Positions 26,461 through 35,786 of a stretch of 64,000 nucleotides of DNA are shown here, piece by piece (position 1 is the first letter of the stretch; every line of letters starts with the position of its first letter). The stretch is from CAVTUU01 sp045804965. GTDB lineage: Bacteria; Chloroflexota; Chloroflexia; Thermomicrobiales; UBA6265. The notes below the pieces were generated by a model that made no database searches, was not told where the DNA came from, and was given only the letters and a program-made list of their open reading frames with translations. The position numbers were made by a program, and so were the translations under genes. The stretch lies in the NCBI GenBank assembly GCA_045804965.1, contig JBJMMD010000041.1, positions 1 to 64,000 on the forward strand. The letters run 5' to 3'.

Positions 26461-26751
26461 GGGAAGTAATCAGATCATGCCGGGCGCATTGCCCGATCTT
26501 CACGCTGCACAAGCCGGGATTCGTCCGCAACACTCAGACGGGATGGCCGTCGCACGATTCGTGCCCACAGCGCCGAAAATTCGCGGACGATGAGAGTGCA
26601 GAAGCCGGATAGCGCCGGCGTTGTCTTCACCTGCGAGTTGTCGAGCACATGGCAGGCTGGCGGATGCGCGTGGCGATGAGCGAACGCGGCACGTTCGCAC
26701 CGCCCGAGCTCAGGCGGTAGACCGCCGCCGGTCGAGAACCCGAATCGCCCC

Positions 26752-26779
26752 TTGACAAACATAAACACTGTTCTATTCT
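26752..26779 (+). promoter_or_regulatory. Predicted promoter of the arabinose-polymer ABC operon
   Basis: TTGACA (26752-26757), a 16-base spacer, and TATTCT (26774-26779). The region is AT-rich against a GC-rich background. The spacer and flanks hold ATAAACA and AACACTGTT; ATAAACA occurs again upstream of the LacI gene (near 33160), so an operator is possible. The leader to the ATG at 27034 would be about 250 bases. The rest of 26349-27033 shows no supportable gene; a GGGGC/GCCCC hairpin sits just before the ribosome site. Confidence 0.55.
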
Positions 26780-27033
26780 GTTTGCACGAATTCAACTCGT
26801 AGATTTTCTGGACATGCACTAGACGGTGCCTTGGTTCGCTGTTTTCGAGTCGTGACGGAGAAGGCCCTCAGGCCGCAGACGCCTTCCGTCGATGCTCGTC
26901 TCGACAGAGAGGAGATGCCCAAGCAAGCAGACATCGACCTTCGTCCTTCGGCGCGTTTCACTGGCAACGTCTCGCAGATTCTCCGGGAAACGTTTTGTGA
27001 GCGGGGCGTCGCTGCCCCAAACGGAGGAGTCCA

Positions 27034-28431
27034 ATGCCGGCGAAGTATTTGCAAGGTGCGCTCGAGGCTGTCCGTCAGGGACAGATGACGCGACGTGATT
27101 TCATCAAGCGGGCGACGGCGGCAGGCGTCTCAGCGGGCGCCGCCTTTGGCATGTTGCGAACGGGAAGCGTGTTCGCGCAAGAGACACCGACGCCGGCACC
27201 AACGCAAACGCCGATCGCGATCAGCAGCAACCAAAGCGCGAAAGTCAGGATCCAGTATTGGACGATTCTCAGTGGTCCTGACGGCGACGAAATGAGCGCC
27301 CTTGTCCAGAAGTTCAGCGATGAGAATCCCGATATTGGCGTCGACTCGCTCCAGGGTCTCCTCGACTTTGTGCCAAAGATGCAAGCTGCGGCGATCAGTG
27401 GCACTGCTCCAGATGTGGCGCTTCTAAGGAATCACTACATCGGCCCGTTCGCGAGTAAAGGCGTGCTTTCGCCAATTACGGCCGACGAGCTGGCCGCGGG
27501 CGGAATGAAGGCGGAAGATTGGGATCCGACCGTGTGGGGGTTCACCACATACGAGGATGCGCAGTACACCGTTCCCCTCGATATCCACTGCTTCGCCCAG
27601 TTCTATAACAAGAAGCTACTTGGGGCGAAGAACCTCGAGGCGCCGAAAACACTTGACGAGTTGAAGGCGGCCGCCCAGGCGACCACGGACAGATCCAAGC
27701 AAATTTGCGGCTACCAGAACTGGATCGTGAACAATGCAAACGCTGCAGAAAACTTTGGTTGGCTCTGGTGGACATTCCAGGCGCAACATGGCGGCCAGTT
27801 CCTCTCTGAGGATGGCTCGAAGGCAGCCTTCAATACTCCTGAGGGCGTCGCTGCGCTGCAGGCGATGAAGGACCTGGAGGATGTTGGGAATCCCGACCAC
27901 CTCCCGTACTTCGATCTGCAGCGCAACGGTCAGGTCGCGACGTGGCCGGATGGTCCTTGGATCATTACGCCAATGACCGATCCCAAACAGGCGCCCGCCG
28001 CCCCGGATATCGCTGTGTCGCCCATCTTTCAAAAGGACCCGAACAATCCCGCCGTGTGGGCACAGAGTCACCAGTTTTCGCTGCCAAAGCAGTCCGACAA
28101 CAGCGACGAGCGGCGGGCTGCTTCGTTCAAGTTCATCGAGTGGATGACAGCTCACTCGGTCGACTGGGCTAAAGCTGGTCAGATCCCCGCCCGAAATTCA
28201 GCGCGCGACGAGGTGGTGGCAAACACAGACAATCCTGTTCTCCAAGAGGTCAAGGTGTTCATCCCAGAGCTTGCGTACGCGAAATTCTGGCCGACCAATG
28301 TGCCGACCATGCTCGAGCTTCAGAGCCGGCTTGGCAGCCATGCCATTGGCGCCATCATCGGTCAGGAAAGCGTTGAAGACGCGCTCAAGAATGCCGAGCA
28401 AGAAGTCAACGACGTCATCGCGAACGGATAG
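27034..28431 (+). CDS. Tat-exported sugar ABC transporter substrate-binding protein
   Basis: A 465-residue family 1 extracellular solute-binding protein. The twin-arginine signal is MTRRDFIKRATAAG (RR at 20-21), cut near VFAQ at about 50, followed by an Ala/Pro/Thr linker. Family blocks are VRIQYWTILSGPDGDEMSALVQKF, GTAPDVALLRNHY, YTVPLDIHCFAQFYNKKLL and GPWIITP. GGAGG lies 6 bases before the ATG. Two permeases follow, then GH51, so the ligand is probably an arabinose-containing oligosaccharide released from plant cell wall; that is inferred from context. No ATPase gene is included, as usual for carbohydrate importers that share one MsmK-like ATPase. Confidence 0.92.
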   Translation: MPAKYLQGALEAVRQGQMTRRDFIKRATAAGVSAGAAFGMLRTGSVFAQETPTPAPTQTPIAISSNQSAKVRIQYWTILSGPDGDEMSALVQKFSDENPDIGVDSLQGLLDFVPKMQAAAISGTAPDVALLRNHYIGPFASKGVLSPITADELAAGGMKAEDWDPTVWGFTTYEDAQYTVPLDIHCFAQFYNKKLLGAKNLEAPKTLDELKAAAQATTDRSKQICGYQNWIVNNANAAENFGWLWWTFQAQHGGQFLSEDGSKAAFNTPEGVAALQAMKDLEDVGNPDHLPYFDLQRNGQVATWPDGPWIITPMTDPKQAPAAPDIAVSPIFQKDPNNPAVWAQSHQFSLPKQSDNSDERRAASFKFIEWMTAHSVDWAKAGQIPARNSARDEVVANTDNPVLQEVKVFIPELAYAKFWPTNVPTMLELQSRLGSHAIGAIIGQESVEDALKNAEQEVNDVIANG

Positions 28432-28449
28432 GTCGAGGGACTAGCGCAA

Positions 28450-28473
28450 ACCGGGCGGCTTTTGCCGCCCGGT
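28450..28473 (+). terminator. Attenuator-like hairpin between binding protein and permeases
   Basis: ACCGGGCGGC and GCCGCCCGGT pair perfectly around a TTTT loop. In ABC operons such hairpins protect or partly terminate the binding-protein mRNA, giving more binding protein than permease. Confidence 0.6.
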
Positions 28474-28497
28474 TGTCTCGGCATTTTGGAGAGGGAC

Positions 28498-29418
28498 ATG
28501 TCCACCGCAACCGTCGCGCAGCCGGCCAGGTATCGGCGAAAATCGCTCACCTTGCTCACCGGGGAGCAAGGCATTCTCCGTCCGATTCCTTTCATCGCAC
28601 CGTGGTTGATCCTTTTCGGTTACTTTCTTCTTTATCCGATTGCATACGGTTTCTATATCAGCTTTTTCAAATGGAACCTACTCACACCGAAACAATATAT
28701 CGGGCTCGATAACTACCGGCGATTGCTCGACGATACGCTCTTCCAGAAATCCTTCCACAATACGTTGTTTTTCGTTGCGGTCTGCGCTCCCTTAGCAATC
28801 GTCCTTCCGCTGCTGCTGGCAGTTTTGATCGACAGCCCCGTCTTGGGGCGAACCTTTTTTCGCAGTGCCTTCACGACGCCACTGATGATGTCGGTAACCA
28901 CGGTCAGTTTGCTCTGGCTTTGGTTTCTCAATCCTGTCTTTGGACTTGTCAATCATTATCTCGACATGGTCGGACTGCCGCAGCAGCACTGGCTCACTGA
29001 AAGTCCCTGGTCACTAGTCGCGGTTGCGCTCGCGACCGTTTGGTGGACAACCGGTTTCAACATGGTCTTGTTTCTTGCCGGTCTGCAAGAAGTCCCCGAG
29101 GACCTCTACGATGCTGCTAAGGTCGACGGCGCAGGCGTATGGTCGCTCTTTTGGAACATCACGCTGCCGAGCATCCGCGCGACGCTGCTCTTCGTCTCCG
29201 CGACCACGATCATCGCCTCGTTCCGGGTGTTTGGCCAAATCTATGTGATGACCGGCGGCGGTCCCGCGGACGCTTCACGCACCATCGGGTATCACATCTA
29301 CGTCACTGGATTCCAGAACTTTAGAATGGGCGGCGCTTCCGCGGTGGCATGGGTGCTGTTCCTACTAGTAGCCGTTTTCACATTGGTCCAATTCTGGCTA
29401 CTGCGAGAGCAGGAATAG
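28498..29418 (+). CDS. Sugar ABC transporter permease (first)
   Basis: A 306-residue MalF/UgpA-type permease with six predicted helices. The cytoplasmic EAA loop, which touches the ATPase, is EDLYDAAKVDGAGVWSLFWNITLPSIR. The start helix is WLILFGYFLLYPIAYGFYISF. The ATG at 28498 has GGAGAGG just before it; the longer frame from 28462 runs through the hairpin and is not used. It pairs with the next gene to form the membrane channel of the arabinose-polymer importer. Confidence 0.93.
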   Translation: MSTATVAQPARYRRKSLTLLTGEQGILRPIPFIAPWLILFGYFLLYPIAYGFYISFFKWNLLTPKQYIGLDNYRRLLDDTLFQKSFHNTLFFVAVCAPLAIVLPLLLAVLIDSPVLGRTFFRSAFTTPLMMSVTTVSLLWLWFLNPVFGLVNHYLDMVGLPQQHWLTESPWSLVAVALATVWWTTGFNMVLFLAGLQEVPEDLYDAAKVDGAGVWSLFWNITLPSIRATLLFVSATTIIASFRVFGQIYVMTGGGPADASRTIGYHIYVTGFQNFRMGGASAVAWVLFLLVAVFTLVQFWLLREQE

Positions 29419-29430
29419 GGAGGGATCGCG

Positions 29431-30339
29431 GTGGCAACGACGACGCTCGAACAAAGCGGAGCGGATACGCTGAGTGATTCGGAGTTTTATCGACCGCGGC
29501 GGCGCATTCCCTGGCGCATGATCGCGCGTTTGGGCGCGCTTATCTTCTTTGCTGCGTTCTGGGTTGCACCGGTTCTGTGGATGGTCCTAACCTCGCTCAA
29601 ACCCGAAGTGCAGACTATGGAAAACCCTCCGCACTGGTTTCCAAACAAACTGAGCGATTTCACGCTTCAGAATTACAAGGATGTGATCAACCATCCCCGC
29701 GGAATCGATCTCGTTACCGCATTCAAGAACAGTTTGATCGTGGCATCTTTGGGAGCGATTCTCACGGTGCTGGTCGATGTTCCGGCTGGGTACGTGTTCG
29801 CCCGGATGCGGTTCCCGGGCAGAAACATCTTATTCGCGGTGATCATCGCTTCGTTGATCGTGCCGTACGAAATCCTGCTCGTCCCGAATTACATCAGGGT
29901 TTGGAAACTCGGCTGGCTTAACCATTACCAGGTGATGATCATTCCGCCGCTGGCGGGCGCGTTCGGCGTCTTTCTCATGCGCCAGTTCATGGTTGGCATT
30001 CCGAGAGAACTCGAAGACGCGGCGAAACTCGATGGCGCCGGTCATGCCCGCATTCTCTGGGACATCATCATTCCAGCCACACGGGGAGCGATCGCGGCGC
30101 TGGCGATCTTCACGTTCATTTTCTATTGGAACGACTTCACCTGGCCATACATCACGATCAGTAAAGCCAACATGATGACCATGCCGATCGCGCTGATCCA
30201 GTTTCGACAGGATTTTGCGATTACGTATGGGAAACAAATGGCGGGAAATGTGCTCTCCGCCTTACCTGCAATCATTGTCTTCTTGCTCGCGCAGCGGATG
30301 ATTATTCGCTCGATCACCTTGACGGGCATCAAGGGATAG
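29431..30339 (+). CDS. Sugar ABC transporter permease (second)
   Basis: A 302-residue MalG/UgpE-type permease. The EAA loop reads ELEDAAKLDGAGHARILWDIIIPATRG. Helices include LGALIFFAAFWVAPVLWMVL near 35-54. It begins with GTG 29431, 12 bases after the first permease, with GGGAGGG as ribosome site. Together with the first permease and binding protein it forms a carbohydrate-uptake ABC transporter of the CUT1 type. Confidence 0.93.
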   Translation: MATTTLEQSGADTLSDSEFYRPRRRIPWRMIARLGALIFFAAFWVAPVLWMVLTSLKPEVQTMENPPHWFPNKLSDFTLQNYKDVINHPRGIDLVTAFKNSLIVASLGAILTVLVDVPAGYVFARMRFPGRNILFAVIIASLIVPYEILLVPNYIRVWKLGWLNHYQVMIIPPLAGAFGVFLMRQFMVGIPRELEDAAKLDGAGHARILWDIIIPATRGAIAALAIFTFIFYWNDFTWPYITISKANMMTMPIALIQFRQDFAITYGKQMAGNVLSALPAIIVFLLAQRMIIRSITLTGIKG

Positions 30340-30415
30340 GCATCACGACCGCCAGCAACCCTCTGGCATTGGGGAAACGGCGTTCGACGTCGTTTCATGG
30401 AGAGGCATCAAACGC

Positions 30416-31936
30416 GTGCAGACCGCGACGATCGTTTTGGACAAGGACTTTCGCATTGGCGATGTCGATCCTCGCCTCTATGGCGCCTTCCTCGAACACC
30501 TGGGCCGGGCCGTCTATGGCGGTATCTATGAGCCGGATCATCCGACGGCCGACGATCTTGGTTTCCGCAAAGATGTGCTTGCCCTCGTGCGGGAGCTTGA
30601 GATCCCCATCGTTCGCTACCCGGGCGGTAATTTCGTTTCCGGCTACAACTGGGAGGACGGTGTCGGGTCGGTCGAGGAGCGTCCGCGCCGCCTCGATCTT
30701 GCCTGGAAGTCAACCGAACCGAACAAGGTCGGCACGAACGAATTCGCGGCCTGGTCCCGACGCGCGGGCGCCGAGGTAATGATGGCGGTCAATCTCGGCA
30801 CTCGGGGCCCGGATGCGGCGCGCAATCTCGTCGAGTATTGCAATCATCCGAATGGGACCTGCTGGAGCGATCTGCGCGTCAAGCATGGCGTCGCCGAGCC
30901 GCACAACATCAAGGTCTGGTGCCTCGGCAACGAGATGGACGGACCGTGGCAGATCGGGGGCAAGACGGCCGACGAATATGGGCGAGTGGCGGCCGAGGCG
31001 GCCAAGGTCATGAAATGGGTCGATCCCACGATCGAGCTTGTCGCGTGCGGCAGTTCGCATCCGGGCATGCCGCATTTCCCACAGTGGGAAGCAACCGTGC
31101 TCGAACACACCTATGAGCACGTCGAATATCTATCGCTCCATACCTATCACCGCAACCATGCCGACGACCTCGGATCGTTCTTGGCGAAGTCGCTGGAGCT
31201 CAATAGCTTTATTCGCACCGCCGCCGCTGCCTGCGATTTCGTCAAAGCCAAAAAGCGCTCGAACAAGACGATCAACCTCTCGTTCGATGAGTGGAACGTC
31301 TGGTATCACAGCTCTGAGCAGGATAAGAGGATCTACAAAGAGCAGCCGTGGGCAGTGGCGCCGCCCCTACTCGAGGATATCTACACCTTCGAGGACGCGT
31401 TAGCAGTCGGTTGCATGATCATGACTCTACTCAAGAACGCGGATCGGGTGAAGATCGCGTGCCTGGCTCAGTTGGTCAATGTGATCGCGCCGATCATGAC
31501 CGAGAACGGCGGCAGCGCGTGGCGGCAAACGATCTACTACCCCTTCATGCACGCATCGTGCTTCGGCCGTGGAGTGGTGCTTGATCTCCAGGTCTCGTCG
31601 CCGACCTACGCGTGTGGCGAAGCGGATGACGTGCCGTTGCTCGAAACCGTGGCGACCCATGACGAAGATAACGAGACGCTCACACTCTTCGCCGTCAATC
31701 GCAGTCAAGACGGGCCGTTGTCGCTTGACGGCGACCTGCGGAGCATGCCTGGCTACAGCGTGGTCGAGCACATCGTCCTGGAGCACGAAGACACGAAAGG
31801 ACGAAATACCGCCGCGTGTCCGAATCAGGTCTCGCCCCATAGTCGCGGCGACGCTCGCATGCGGGACGGCCGCCTGGCGGCCGAGTTGCCGAAGCTCTCG
31901 TGGAACGTGATCCGGTTGGCGAAAAGCGCTGAATGA
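30416..31936 (+). CDS. GH51 alpha-L-arabinofuranosidase
   Basis: A 506-residue cytosolic glycoside hydrolase of family GH51. The acid/base glutamate is E173 in CLGNEMDGPWQ, and the nucleophile is E292 in LSFDEWNVWYH; other blocks are LYGAFLEHLGRAVYGGIYEP and VRYPGGNFVSGYNWEDG. No signal peptide, so it acts on imported arabino-oligosaccharides, removing terminal alpha-L-arabinofuranose. It starts with GTG 30416 after GGAGAGG and ends the importer operon. A long-range inverted repeat begins in its stop codon region. Confidence 0.95.
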   Translation: MQTATIVLDKDFRIGDVDPRLYGAFLEHLGRAVYGGIYEPDHPTADDLGFRKDVLALVRELEIPIVRYPGGNFVSGYNWEDGVGSVEERPRRLDLAWKSTEPNKVGTNEFAAWSRRAGAEVMMAVNLGTRGPDAARNLVEYCNHPNGTCWSDLRVKHGVAEPHNIKVWCLGNEMDGPWQIGGKTADEYGRVAAEAAKVMKWVDPTIELVACGSSHPGMPHFPQWEATVLEHTYEHVEYLSLHTYHRNHADDLGSFLAKSLELNSFIRTAAAACDFVKAKKRSNKTINLSFDEWNVWYHSSEQDKRIYKEQPWAVAPPLLEDIYTFEDALAVGCMIMTLLKNADRVKIACLAQLVNVIAPIMTENGGSAWRQTIYYPFMHASCFGRGVVLDLQVSSPTYACGEADDVPLLETVATHDEDNETLTLFAVNRSQDGPLSLDGDLRSMPGYSVVEHIVLEHEDTKGRNTAACPNQVSPHSRGDARMRDGRLAAELPKLSWNVIRLAKSAE

Positions 31937-31981
31937 GGGCACCACCGCATTGTCCAATCAGCGGAGTGCCCGATTGGGGCC

Positions 31982-32006
31982 AGGGCACGCATTTGGGCCG
32001 TGCCCT
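31982..32006 (+). terminator. Hairpin after the GH51 gene
   Basis: AGGGCACG (31982-31989) pairs with CGTGCCCT (31999-32006). The distal arm also matches ATGAGGGCAC at 31933-31942, giving an alternative larger pairing with GTGCCCTCAT (32000-32009). No U-tract. The convergent LacI gene ends at 32080; a GGGGCGCCCC palindrome near 32070 may serve that gene. Confidence 0.5.
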
Positions 32007-32079
32007 CATATCCGATCCCATTAGCGTTTGCGGATGAACAATAGGTTGGAGCGCGTCTCGTCCTCCGTAGGGGGCGCCC

Positions 32080-33108
32080 CTAGGAGTGGAATCCAACCGT
32101 CGATGCGCGGACGACGAGGTCGCCGTAAAGGACGGTTTTCGCCGGCGGTTGGCGATCGGCGGTGATGAAAGAGTGCAGTTTCCTCATCGCGATGACACCC
32201 ATGTCCTGACGAGGCATGCGGAACGTCGTCAACGGCGGGTGCGTGTAGGCACTTTCGTGGACGTCGTCGATGCCGGCAATGGCGATATCTTCGGGGATAC
32301 GAAGACCGGATTCTTTGATCGCTTCCATCGCGCCGAATGCCGTCTTGTCGCTGACCGCGACAACAGCCGTCGGGCGATGAGGCAAACGCAGGACTTCCCG
32401 CATTTGCAGATACCCCTTTTTGGGCGTGCCGGATACAGGTTGAGGCATCAGCTCCTCAGGGACCAGCAACCCTTCCTCGGCGACGGCAGCGCGACATCCG
32501 CGCAGCCGATCAACGAGGCTGCTGTATTTTGTCGGGCCACGCAAGATGGCAAGCGAACGATGGCCCAAGTCGAGCACGTGCCGGGTCACGGTGTAACCCG
32601 CCTCGAAATTGTCCCCGATCACGCAATCGAGCCGGTGATCAGTTGCTTGGTTCTCGATCAAGACCAAGGGAATATCAAGGTCTTGGAGTTGGGCGATGAC
32701 ATCACGGCGGATGTCGCCGTCGTTGGCGACGACAAGGCCGCGTGCCTCCTCGGGCAAGCTCTCCTTCAAGAGGGCGGGAGTATCGGCGGAAGAATCGTAC
32801 ATGTGCAGCAGCACTTGATAGCCTTGCCGCTGGGCTTCTGCCTGAAATCCGCGAATGATGTCGCCGTAGAAGACATCGAGCACGACCGGCATTGTCCCCT
32901 TTTCAATGAGGATGCAGACGGCCTGGCTCTTGGTCGTGGTCGATATGGTGACCGGAACCTCGTACCGAAGTTCCGTAATCGCGGCCCAGACACGCTCGCG
33001 CGTTTTATCGGCGACGCCGGGTCTGCCGCGAATCACCAAGGAAACGGCGCTGGGCGAGACGTTGGCCGCGGCGGCAACATCCCGGATATTCGATCGCCGC
33101 TTGGCCAT
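32080..33108 (-). CDS. LacI-family regulator, probable arabinose-polymer repressor
   Basis: A 342-residue DNA-binding regulator. The N-terminal helix-turn-helix is IRDVAAAANVSPSAVSLVIRG, with hinge helix RERVWAAITELRYEVP; the rest is the periplasmic-binding-protein-like effector domain, with VVAVSDKTAFGAMEAI and EDIAIAGIDD blocks. Starts at 33111 and 33108 both fit; GGGAGGG abuts 33111 directly, so the second ATG (33108) has better spacing. Longer frames upstream lack a ribosome site. It sits between GH51 and GH127 genes, opposite in direction, so it likely represses both and the transporter. Its DNA site is not established. Confidence 0.88.
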   Translation of the reverse strand: MAKRRSNIRDVAAAANVSPSAVSLVIRGRPGVADKTRERVWAAITELRYEVPVTISTTTKSQAVCILIEKGTMPVVLDVFYGDIIRGFQAEAQRQGYQVLLHMYDSSADTPALLKESLPEEARGLVVANDGDIRRDVIAQLQDLDIPLVLIENQATDHRLDCVIGDNFEAGYTVTRHVLDLGHRSLAILRGPTKYSSLVDRLRGCRAAVAEEGLLVPEELMPQPVSGTPKKGYLQMREVLRLPHRPTAVVAVSDKTAFGAMEAIKESGLRIPEDIAIAGIDDVHESAYTHPPLTTFRMPRQDMGVIAMRKLHSFITADRQPPAKTVLYGDLVVRASTVGFHS

Positions 33109-33475
33109 CATCCCTCCCAATTCCTGAAAATGCCTTTGAGACAGTTTAGTACACAGTGATAAACAGCACAATACGGCGGGAACCATCTTCGAAAGTTAGG
33201 TGACAAGAAACCTTGGATCACACGGTGTTTCAATTATCGCCCTTCGAAGTTTTTGAGATGCTAGTTTTCGACGATATCCGGCGCCGCTGATAGGCGATGT
33301 CTGCGTCTTGACAGGCTATGTGCGCGACCATAGGATGCGCCGCGCGGAAAACACGTTTCCAACATCGAGCGCGTGCCGGTGAGCGACTTCACCGGCATCC
33401 AAATCATGCCGGTTGTCAGCAAGGACGGCTGGACGTCACGGTTCGCGGACATTTCGTCTACGCTTGGGGGCATTG
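33109..33475. other. Divergent control region of LacI and GH127 genes
   Basis: Between LacI (minus) and GH127 (plus). Next to the LacI start an AT-rich stretch holds GTTTA and TAAAC arms 11 bases apart, around 33137-33160, a possible autoregulatory operator. The remaining stretch shows no gene I can support. No clear GH127 promoter is seen. Confidence 0.4.
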
Positions 33476-35383
33476 ATGTCGGTTGTCCATCGCACGCGGG
33501 GAGTTGTGGTCGATAGCTCGCGGAGTCCTCATGCTCAGATCCGCCCGGTCCCGATCGAAGCGGTCACTCTCGAGGACGCGTTTTGGGCCCCGCGCATGCG
33601 CGTGAACCGCGATTCGACGTTGCCGTCCCAGCTCAAATTGCTCTGGGAAACAGGGCGCATTGACAACCTCCGACGCGCCGCGGGCAAAATCGATGGTCCG
33701 TTTCAAGGCCGGTATTTCAACGACAGCGATGTCTACAAATGGCTCGAAGCGGCTTCCTGGTCCTTGGCCACCTTTCACGACCCACAGCTTGAACAAACCA
33801 TGGACGAGGTCATCGCTGAAGTCGAAGAAGCCCAGCGCCCCGACGGATACCTCAATTCCTACTTCGCTCGCGATCTGGAAAACGACCGTTGGACCAACTT
33901 CGATCTGCACGAGATGTACTGCGCCGGTCATCTCTTCCAGGCGGCGGTCGCGCACAGCCGGATGACCGGATCGCGACGGTTGCTGACTATTGCTCGGCGC
34001 TTTGCCGATCACATCGACGCCACCTTCGGTCCCGAAGAACTTGGCAAGCGGACAGGAACCGATGGGCATCCGGAAGTCGAGATGGGGCTGGTCGAGCTGG
34101 CGCGAGAAACGGGCGAGCCGCGATACCTCAAACTCGCGCAGTTTCTTGTCGATGCGCGCGGTCACGGCTTCCTCGGCGATGCCTACGATCGCTTCGGGCG
34201 CAAATATCACCAGGATCATCAGCCCTTTCGCGAACTCGATGAGATCGTCGGGCACGCGGTGCGCGCGGTCTATCTCAATGCCGGCGCGGCCGACATCTAT
34301 GCCGAAACGGGTGAAGCCGCGCTTGGCCAGGCGTCGCATCGCTTGTGGGACAACATGACGAGCAAGAAGATGTACATCAGCGGCGGTCTCGGCTCGCGTT
34401 ACGAGGGGGAGTCGTTCGGCGAGAATTACGAGCTACCGAACCGGCTCGCTTACACCGAGACGTGCGCCGCGATCGGCAGCGTGATGTGGAATTGGCGCAT
34501 GTTGCTCGCTGAATCGGACGGGCGCTACGCCGATCTGATCGAGCGTCAGCTCTACAATGCCGTGCTCCCCGGCATCTCGCTCGATGGAGAGGCCTATTTC
34601 TACCAAAATCCACTTGCGGACGAAGGCTTCCACGTGCGCTCGCGGTGGTTTCGCACCGCCTGTTGCCCGCCCAACATCGCCCGCTTGTTGGCGTCCCTGC
34701 CGGGTTATTTCTACGGCACGGCCGATCGCGACATCTGGGTCCATTTCTACGCCGAAGGAACGGCGCAGATCGCGCTCGCGGACGGCACGGCAATCTCTCT
34801 CGCGCAACGCACGCGTTACCCCTGGGATGGCGACATCGAGATCGAGGTCGACGGCGAAGGAACGTTCGGGTTGCGGCTGCGAATTCCGGCGTGGTGCGAA
34901 ACCGAGGCGACGCTGAGCGTCAACGGCGAGGCGGGAACCGCCTCGCCTGAGAACGGTTATGCCATGCTCCGCCGCCATTGGCGTCGAGGAGACATGGTGC
35001 ATTTGACCTTGCCGATGCCGGTTCGGCGAGTGGAGAGTCACCCCCATGTGTCAGAAAATGCCGGTCGTGTGGCGCTGATGCGCGGGCCTCTGCTGTATTG
35101 CGTCGAGCAGGCCGACAACGCAGCCCTTGACTTGGCGGACATCGAGCTTCCCGACGCGTCTCCGATTGAGGCGGTGTTCAATCCCGAATTGCTCAATGGC
35201 GTCGTCACTCTCGGCGCTGAGGCTTCAGTGGCGGTGCCCGACGATCGGTGGAGCGGCAAACTTTACCGAACTGCCTCAGAGCCGGGTAAGCGCCGTCGCC
35301 CCGCGCGCATCACGGCGATTCCGTACTACGCGTGGTCGAACCGCGATCCCGGCCCGATGCGGGTCTGGATCCACCGGTCGTAG
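33476..35383 (+). CDS. GH127 beta-L-arabinofuranosidase
   Basis: A 635-residue cytosolic enzyme of family GH127. Relative to the known Bifidobacterium enzyme HypBA1, the zinc site is E328, C330 (AYTETCAAIG), C396 and C397 (TACCPPN); the cysteine nucleophile is C396 and the acid/base is E312 in YEGESFGENYELPN. The spacing of 16 between the acid/base and first zinc glutamate matches my memory of that enzyme. It would release beta-L-arabinofuranose from arabino-oligosaccharides, for example from hydroxyproline-rich glycoproteins. With GH51 next door it gives both anomeric activities. A start further upstream (33413) would cover the control region; ATG 33476 is preferred. Confidence 0.92.
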   Translation: MSVVHRTRGVVVDSSRSPHAQIRPVPIEAVTLEDAFWAPRMRVNRDSTLPSQLKLLWETGRIDNLRRAAGKIDGPFQGRYFNDSDVYKWLEAASWSLATFHDPQLEQTMDEVIAEVEEAQRPDGYLNSYFARDLENDRWTNFDLHEMYCAGHLFQAAVAHSRMTGSRRLLTIARRFADHIDATFGPEELGKRTGTDGHPEVEMGLVELARETGEPRYLKLAQFLVDARGHGFLGDAYDRFGRKYHQDHQPFRELDEIVGHAVRAVYLNAGAADIYAETGEAALGQASHRLWDNMTSKKMYISGGLGSRYEGESFGENYELPNRLAYTETCAAIGSVMWNWRMLLAESDGRYADLIERQLYNAVLPGISLDGEAYFYQNPLADEGFHVRSRWFRTACCPPNIARLLASLPGYFYGTADRDIWVHFYAEGTAQIALADGTAISLAQRTRYPWDGDIEIEVDGEGTFGLRLRIPAWCETEATLSVNGEAGTASPENGYAMLRRHWRRGDMVHLTLPMPVRRVESHPHVSENAGRVALMRGPLLYCVEQADNAALDLADIELPDASPIEAVFNPELLNGVVTLGAEASVAVPDDRWSGKLYRTASEPGKRRRPARITAIPYYAWSNRDPGPMRVWIHRS

Positions 35384-35786
35384 ACCTCGACGACCTACCT
35401 CCATCCAGGCTCGGTCTACTCCGCCCGCCTGCATTGACACCTGTCGTGCCGAGGGCACCTTGTTGTGCTGAGACGGTGTTCGGCAAGGACAGATCCTTCG
35501 ACTTCGCTCGGGATGACGATGGCGTGGGGAAGTCAGGATGATGGGAGGAGAGGACGTGCAGGATGACAAGGAAGGTCGGGGAGGCCGCTCGGGATGACGA
35601 AAGGAGGAGGTGTGGTCAAACTGGGCGCGACTGAAACTTAGGCTCCGAAACGAATCTTCTGGGCAAAGTTGGGCGACTCTAGGCAAAGCTTCTAGACGAA
35701 CACTTGTGCTATACGTTCACCTGCGATATAGTGGTTTTCCTAATCGATATTCGTCGGCCGGACGCTCAGGTTCGAGGTACGCTGAG
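35384..35786. other. Intergenic stretch with repeat
   Basis: Contains repeat copy B and several degenerate GGATGAC/GGATGATG fragments of the same family to about 35600. An AT-rich stretch near 35700-35760 may be the promoter of the DUF2277 gene, but I see no clean hexamers. No gene supported. Confidence 0.45.
35488..35519 (-). repeat. Dispersed intergenic repeat, copy B
   Basis: In reverse complement it reads CGTCATCCCGAGCGAAGTCG then AAGGATCTGTC. This is the same element as copies A, C and D. Confidence 0.7.

Noticed and set aside
26475..27054. Overlapping short frames between the formate dehydrogenase and ABC operons
   Set aside because: They overlap predicted promoters in both directions and have no conserved features.
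32086..33159. Long plus-strand frame over the LacI gene
   Set aside because: Antisense shadow of a clear LacI regulator; the protein has no recognisable pattern.
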